DNA of 64,000 nucleotides, taken from positions 3,557,333 to 3,621,332 of the forward strand of contig NZ_JASGBI010000001.1 in the NCBI RefSeq assembly GCF_030053425.1, in the 5' to 3' direction. Both the position numbers and the translations under genes were made by a program. Numbering within the stretch: the stretch's first letter is position 1; each line of letters opens with the position of its first letter. Of this stretch, positions 59,627 to 64,000 are shown piece by piece. Source of the DNA: Lysobacter stagni. GTDB taxonomy: Bacteria; Pseudomonadota; Gammaproteobacteria; Xanthomonadales; Xanthomonadaceae. A model generated the notes under the pieces. That model ran no database searches and was not told where the DNA came from. It worked only from the letters and a program-made list of their open reading frames with translations.

Positions 59627-59692
59627 TCCTTCTCCCCTCGTGGGAGAAGGTGCCCGAAGGGCGGAAGAGGGGGCGCGCGAAGCGCGCAGCAG
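59627..59692. repeat. Palindromic repeat (CCTTCTCCC/GGGAGAAGG family)
   Basis: The hairpin CCTTCTCCC-CTCGT-GGGAGAAGG (59628-59650) is followed by GCCCGAAGGGCGGAAGAGGG and GCGCGCGAAGCGCGC. It is an inverted relative of the repeat at 20963, next to the composite element. From 59693 to 60026 I see no gene; this should hold the rpoN2 promoter. Confidence 0.75.
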
Positions 59693-60026
59693 CCTCAACG
59701 ATCAGCCGTCATCGCGGCATCTCCGGCAAGAGCCCAATCTGGCCCACACTTTGCACACCCCCGATCACGCCACCTTTCCGGCACCCGACCCGCCACGGAT
59801 TTCCGTCACAAACCCCAACTGTGACGACCATCTCCGTGCCCTTTCGCGTCAACCCCTGACCCACGCGGCACAGCGTCGTCGGAAACACGTCGCAATGTAG
59901 GGGTGTCCCCGACAACCCGACAGGTTTTCCCCGAGGAGTGTCCGGGTTCGCCCCGATTCGTTTGCCGGCACCTTCACATCACGATGACTTCCGTGGCCGC
60001 CGGTTCCGGCGGATGGGGACACAAAC

Positions 60027-61412
60027 GTGAAAGCAACGATGAGCCCGAAGCTAGGGCTCGGCGTCAATCTGACGCCGCAGCTCCTGCAGTCGATCCGGAT
60101 GCTCCAGCTCACCGCGCCGCAGCTCGAGATGGAGCTGCGCCAGGCGCTGGAACGCAATCCGCTGCTCGAGCAGGAAGAGCCCGAGGACGACATCGACGAC
60201 GCGTGCGCCGATGCGCAGCTCGAGACCGCCGCGTGGGACGAACTGCCCGAGCCCTCCTTCCTGTCCGGCGGCTCCGTCGGCAGCGACTACGACGATGCCG
60301 CCTCGCGCGTCGCCGAATCCGCTTCCACCGACCCGCGCGTGCGCCTGCTGCAGTCCCTCGCCCTGCAGTGGGACGCGCGCGACCTTTCCATCGCCGCCTG
60401 GTGGCTGGACCAGTGCGACGACCGCGGCTACCTGGAAGCCCCGCTCGACGAACTGCACCTGCTCGGCCATGGCGCCTGCAATGTGGATGCCAGCGAGCTG
60501 GAAATCGTCCGCCAGCGCCTGCTGCACGGCGAATGGCCGGGCGTGGCCGCCGTCGATGCCGGCGAATGCCTGCGCGCGCAGTTGTCGATGCAGCCCGAAT
60601 CCGGGGCACGCACGCTGGCCATGCGCATCCTGCGCGACCACGTGGACCTGCTGGCGATGCACGACGAGGCCGCATTGGCCAAGGCGTTGCGCGTCGATGC
60701 CGACGCCGTCCGTGCCGCGGTCGCGCTGATCCTCACCCTGCGCGCGCATCCGATCGAGGATGCTCCCGCTCGCGAACACGACGTGATCGTGCCCGACGTG
60801 GTGGCCTGGCGCGCCGACGGCGCCTGGCGCGTCGCGCTCAATGCGCGCTCCACGCCGCGCGTGCGCATCGCCGCACACTGTGAACGCGCCCTGGCCGACG
60901 CCCCGGGCGACGTCAGCGCACTGCGCGGCATGCTCGACGAAGCCCGCTGGCTGGTGCGCGGCGTGACCATGCGCAACGACACCCTGCTGCGCACCGCGCG
61001 CGTGCTGGTCGAACGCCAGCGCGCGTATCTGGAACAGGGCGACGAGGCCATCGCACCGCTCACCCTGCGCGAAGTGGCCGACGCCATCGGCATGCACGAA
61101 TCCACCGTCTCGCGCATCACCAGCGGCAAGTACCTGCAGACCCCGCGCGGCACGATCGAGCTCAAGCGCCTGTTCGCGGTGCGCCTGGAAGGTGCGGACG
61201 TGTCGGGCAGCGCGGTGAAGGCGATGGTCAAGCGCCTGATCGACGATGAACCGGCGCATGCGCCGCTGGCCGACGACACCATCGCCGGCCTGCTCGCCCG
61301 CCAGGGCGTGCGCGTGGCGCGCCGCACAGTAGCCAAGTACCGTGACCAGCTGGCCATCGCGCCGGCGCGCCAGCGCCGCCGCACCCCGGCCGTGCTCGCG
61401 AAGGCAGGTTGA
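60027..61412 (+). CDS. rpoN: RNA polymerase sigma-54 factor (RpoN2-type)
   Basis: This encodes 461 residues. The GTG at 60027 (MKATMSPKLGLGV) is preferred over ATG 60039 because a purine-rich site (GGATGGGGA) precedes it. Region I (LGLGVNLTPQLLQSIRMLQLTAPQLEMELRQALERNPLLE) contacts core and activator, an acidic linker (EQEEPEDDIDDACAD) follows, and the core-binding and helix-turn-helix parts (LREVADAIGMHESTVSRITSGKYLQTPRG) end with the RpoN box ARRTVAKYR that reads the -24 element. Xanthomonads carry two rpoN genes; this copy, beside vemR and fleQ, corresponds to rpoN2, which controls flagella. It is shorter than RpoN1-type proteins. Confidence 0.95.
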   Translation: MKATMSPKLGLGVNLTPQLLQSIRMLQLTAPQLEMELRQALERNPLLEQEEPEDDIDDACADAQLETAAWDELPEPSFLSGGSVGSDYDDAASRVAESASTDPRVRLLQSLALQWDARDLSIAAWWLDQCDDRGYLEAPLDELHLLGHGACNVDASELEIVRQRLLHGEWPGVAAVDAGECLRAQLSMQPESGARTLAMRILRDHVDLLAMHDEAALAKALRVDADAVRAAVALILTLRAHPIEDAPAREHDVIVPDVVAWRADGAWRVALNARSTPRVRIAAHCERALADAPGDVSALRGMLDEARWLVRGVTMRNDTLLRTARVLVERQRAYLEQGDEAIAPLTLREVADAIGMHESTVSRITSGKYLQTPRGTIELKRLFAVRLEGADVSGSAVKAMVKRLIDDEPAHAPLADDTIAGLLARQGVRVARRTVAKYRDQLAIAPARQRRRTPAVLAKAG

Positions 61413-61419
61413 AACCATC

Positions 61420-61802
61420 ATGCGTGAACTGCGAATCCTCATCGTCGACGACCACCCGGGCTTCATCAGCGCGGCGATCCGTCACCTGCGCCGCCAGCCG
61501 TGGGCCAACATCGTCGGCACCGCCGGCAACGGCATCGAAGCCATCACGCAGTGCGAGACGCTGCGTCCGGACGTGGTGTTGATGGACATGGCCATGCCCG
61601 AGATGGGCGGGCTGCAGGCGGCGCGCCTGATCAAGGCGCAGGACGAGCCGCTGCCCTACATCGTCATCGCCAGTCATTTCGACGACACCGAACACCGCGA
61701 ACATGCCCTGCGCGCCGGCGCGGACGCGTTCGTCAGCAAGCTTGCCTACATACAGGACGTGCTCCCGCTGCTGGAGCGCCTTGCCACGGAAGACACCACG
61801 TC

Positions 61803-61806
<4 letters not shown>
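61420..61806 (+). CDS. vemR: Single-domain response regulator VemR
   Basis: This encodes 128 residues, a receiver domain only, without an output domain. D10, D11 and the phosphorylation site D56 (VVLMDMAMPEMGG) match the residues reported as important in Xanthomonas VemR, which affects virulence, exopolysaccharide and motility. The gene is 7 bp after rpoN2, and its stop overlaps the fleQ start by 4 bp. It is likely to act through direct protein contact, for example with FleQ or a kinase encoded elsewhere. The window shows no kinase partner. Confidence 0.93.
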
Positions 61807-63272
<1,466 letters not shown>

Positions 63273-63325
63273 GGATTCGATTTTCGTGCGGTGAGTGTTA
63301 GCGCTCCCGCTGCTGGTCGGACATG

Positions 63326-63357
63326 GCCCGGGCATGCGAAACGCACCCGGGCTTTTT
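63326..63357 (+). terminator. Terminator of the rpoN2-vemR-fleQ operon
   Basis: Stem GCCCGGG / CCCGGGC (63326-63352) with an inner TGCG-AAA-CGCA stem is followed by TTTTT. It lies 54 bp after the fleQ stop. Confidence 0.9.
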
Positions 63358-63419
63358 GTTGCCCGGGCGAAGGGCATCGGGGCTGCTGTGGTTCATGAGC
63401 CCCCGGGGCGCGGCCCGGG

Positions 63420-64000
63420 CTGCAGTCGCAGTCGCAGTCGCAGTCGCAGTTGCCGTTGCAGTTGCCGTTGCAGTTGCCGTTGCAGTCGCAGTTGCCGTTG
63501 CAGTCGCAGTTGCAGTCGCAGTTGCAGTTGCAGTTGCGGTTGATCTTGCGACTTCGGAGCGAGCCGAGCACCGGAGCCGTGCGAGGGCCGAAGAGCCGCC
63601 CATGTCTGAGCGAAGCGCAGCGTAGCGAGTTTGGGCGGCGTGCCCTCGTGCGGCGAGGAGCGCAGGGGACCGCCGCGCAGCGGCGGATCGCGGAGGGAGC
63701 CAGCGGTTTTGGTTACTTTGCCAAGACAAAAGTAACCCGCCCGTTTTCGGGCGGAAGCCGTTGCCCTTGCCGTTGCTCTGCGATTGCCGTTGCCATGGTT
63801 GCCGTCATTCCCGCGAAGGCGGGAATCCAACCTTCAGCCATCGCACTCTTTTCGAAGGCCGTGATACGTCGGACACATGGATTCCCGCCTTCGCGGGAAT
63901 GACGAGCTTCAACAACGTCGATATCAAGAGCAACAGCTTCCGCTCGCAAGCGAGCGGGTTACTTTTGTTTCGGCAAAAGTAACCAAAACCATCCGCTCCC
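63420..64000. repeat. Composite nested palindrome, copy 3 (cut by the window end)
   Basis: A long hexamer array (63420-63541, GCAGTC/GCAGTT/GCCGTT units) leads to the same left arm (63543) and a GTTACTTTG...CAAAAGTAAC hairpin lacking one T. The core inverted repeat is at 63803-63828 and 63879-63904, followed by the right arm up to CCATCCGCTCCC at 64000. The 50-bp spacer (63829-63878) is inverted relative to copies 1 and 2 although both flanks are in the same orientation. Confidence 0.9.

Noticed and set aside
63420-63541. Hexamer arrays at the repeat ends considered as a CRISPR or a coding region
   Set aside because: Units are only 6 bp, without spacers, and the encoded alanine/valine strings have no start context; they are simple-sequence edges of the palindromic elements.

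Overview
The window is high-GC DNA from a gammaproteobacterium of the Xanthomonadaceae/Lysobacteraceae, most likely Lysobacter or a close relative. This is inferred from gene order (maf-rng-yhdP-tldD, a GNAT gene joined to minCDE, and the xanthomonad rpoN2-vemR-fleQ operon) and from abundant palindromic intergenic repeats. I see no tRNA, rRNA, CRISPR array, prophage or insertion sequence. Most of the window is ordinary chromosomal backbone.

Layout. 1-3.5 kb: end of ispA, two small genes, and pmbA divergent from yjgA. 3.7-11.3 kb (minus strand): maf-rng-yhdP-tldD, combining nucleotide sanitation, RNA processing, envelope lipid transport and the TldD partner of PmbA. 11.5-16.6 kb: a SIMPL-domain protein, a TonB-type protein and a 1061-residue autotransporter. 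16.7-24 kb: rlmH, a PhoX-like protein, tesB, a DUF2007-like membrane protein, an EF-hand protein, the leucyltransferase bpt and a phosphatase-family lipoprotein. 24.3-25.05 kb: first copy of a large nested palindrome. 25-34 kb: purT, an SPFH-ribbon-helix-helix-DUF4177 operon, an M15 peptidase, a DNA glycosylase and an SRPBCC protein. 34-36.2 kb: a DesK/DesR-like two-component system whose regulator 3' end is repeated in tandem downstream. 36.3-38.8 kb: GNAT-minCDE. 39-47.6 kb: an M2 peptidase, an amidohydrolase, a Rieske oxygenase, two transporters and a glyoxalase-fold protein. 47.8-51.6 kb: a trimeric autotransporter adhesin. 51.9-55.1 kb: gcvP behind a tandem glycine riboswitch. 55.2-58.8 kb: a small unrecognised cluster (methyltransferase, DUF4242 protein, diiron protein, secreted protein) divergent from an orphan OmpR-type regulator. 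60-63.3 kb: rpoN2-vemR-fleQ, the master control of flagella. Two more copies of the nested palindrome flank that operon.

The most unusual features are the following. (a) A family of ~700-bp composite elements occurs three times: mirrored hexamer arrays outside, near-perfect inverted arms, nested hairpins, and a 26-bp/50-bp/26-bp inverted-repeat core whose spacer is flipped in one copy relative to the same flanks. (b) The 3' tail of a response-regulator gene is repeated in tandem with two hairpins. (c) The diiron/methyltransferase/DUF4242 cluster has its own regulator. (d) The SPFH operon combines a paired GATATC site with a small ribbon-helix-helix protein. All functional statements rest on motif recognition by eye; no database search was run.
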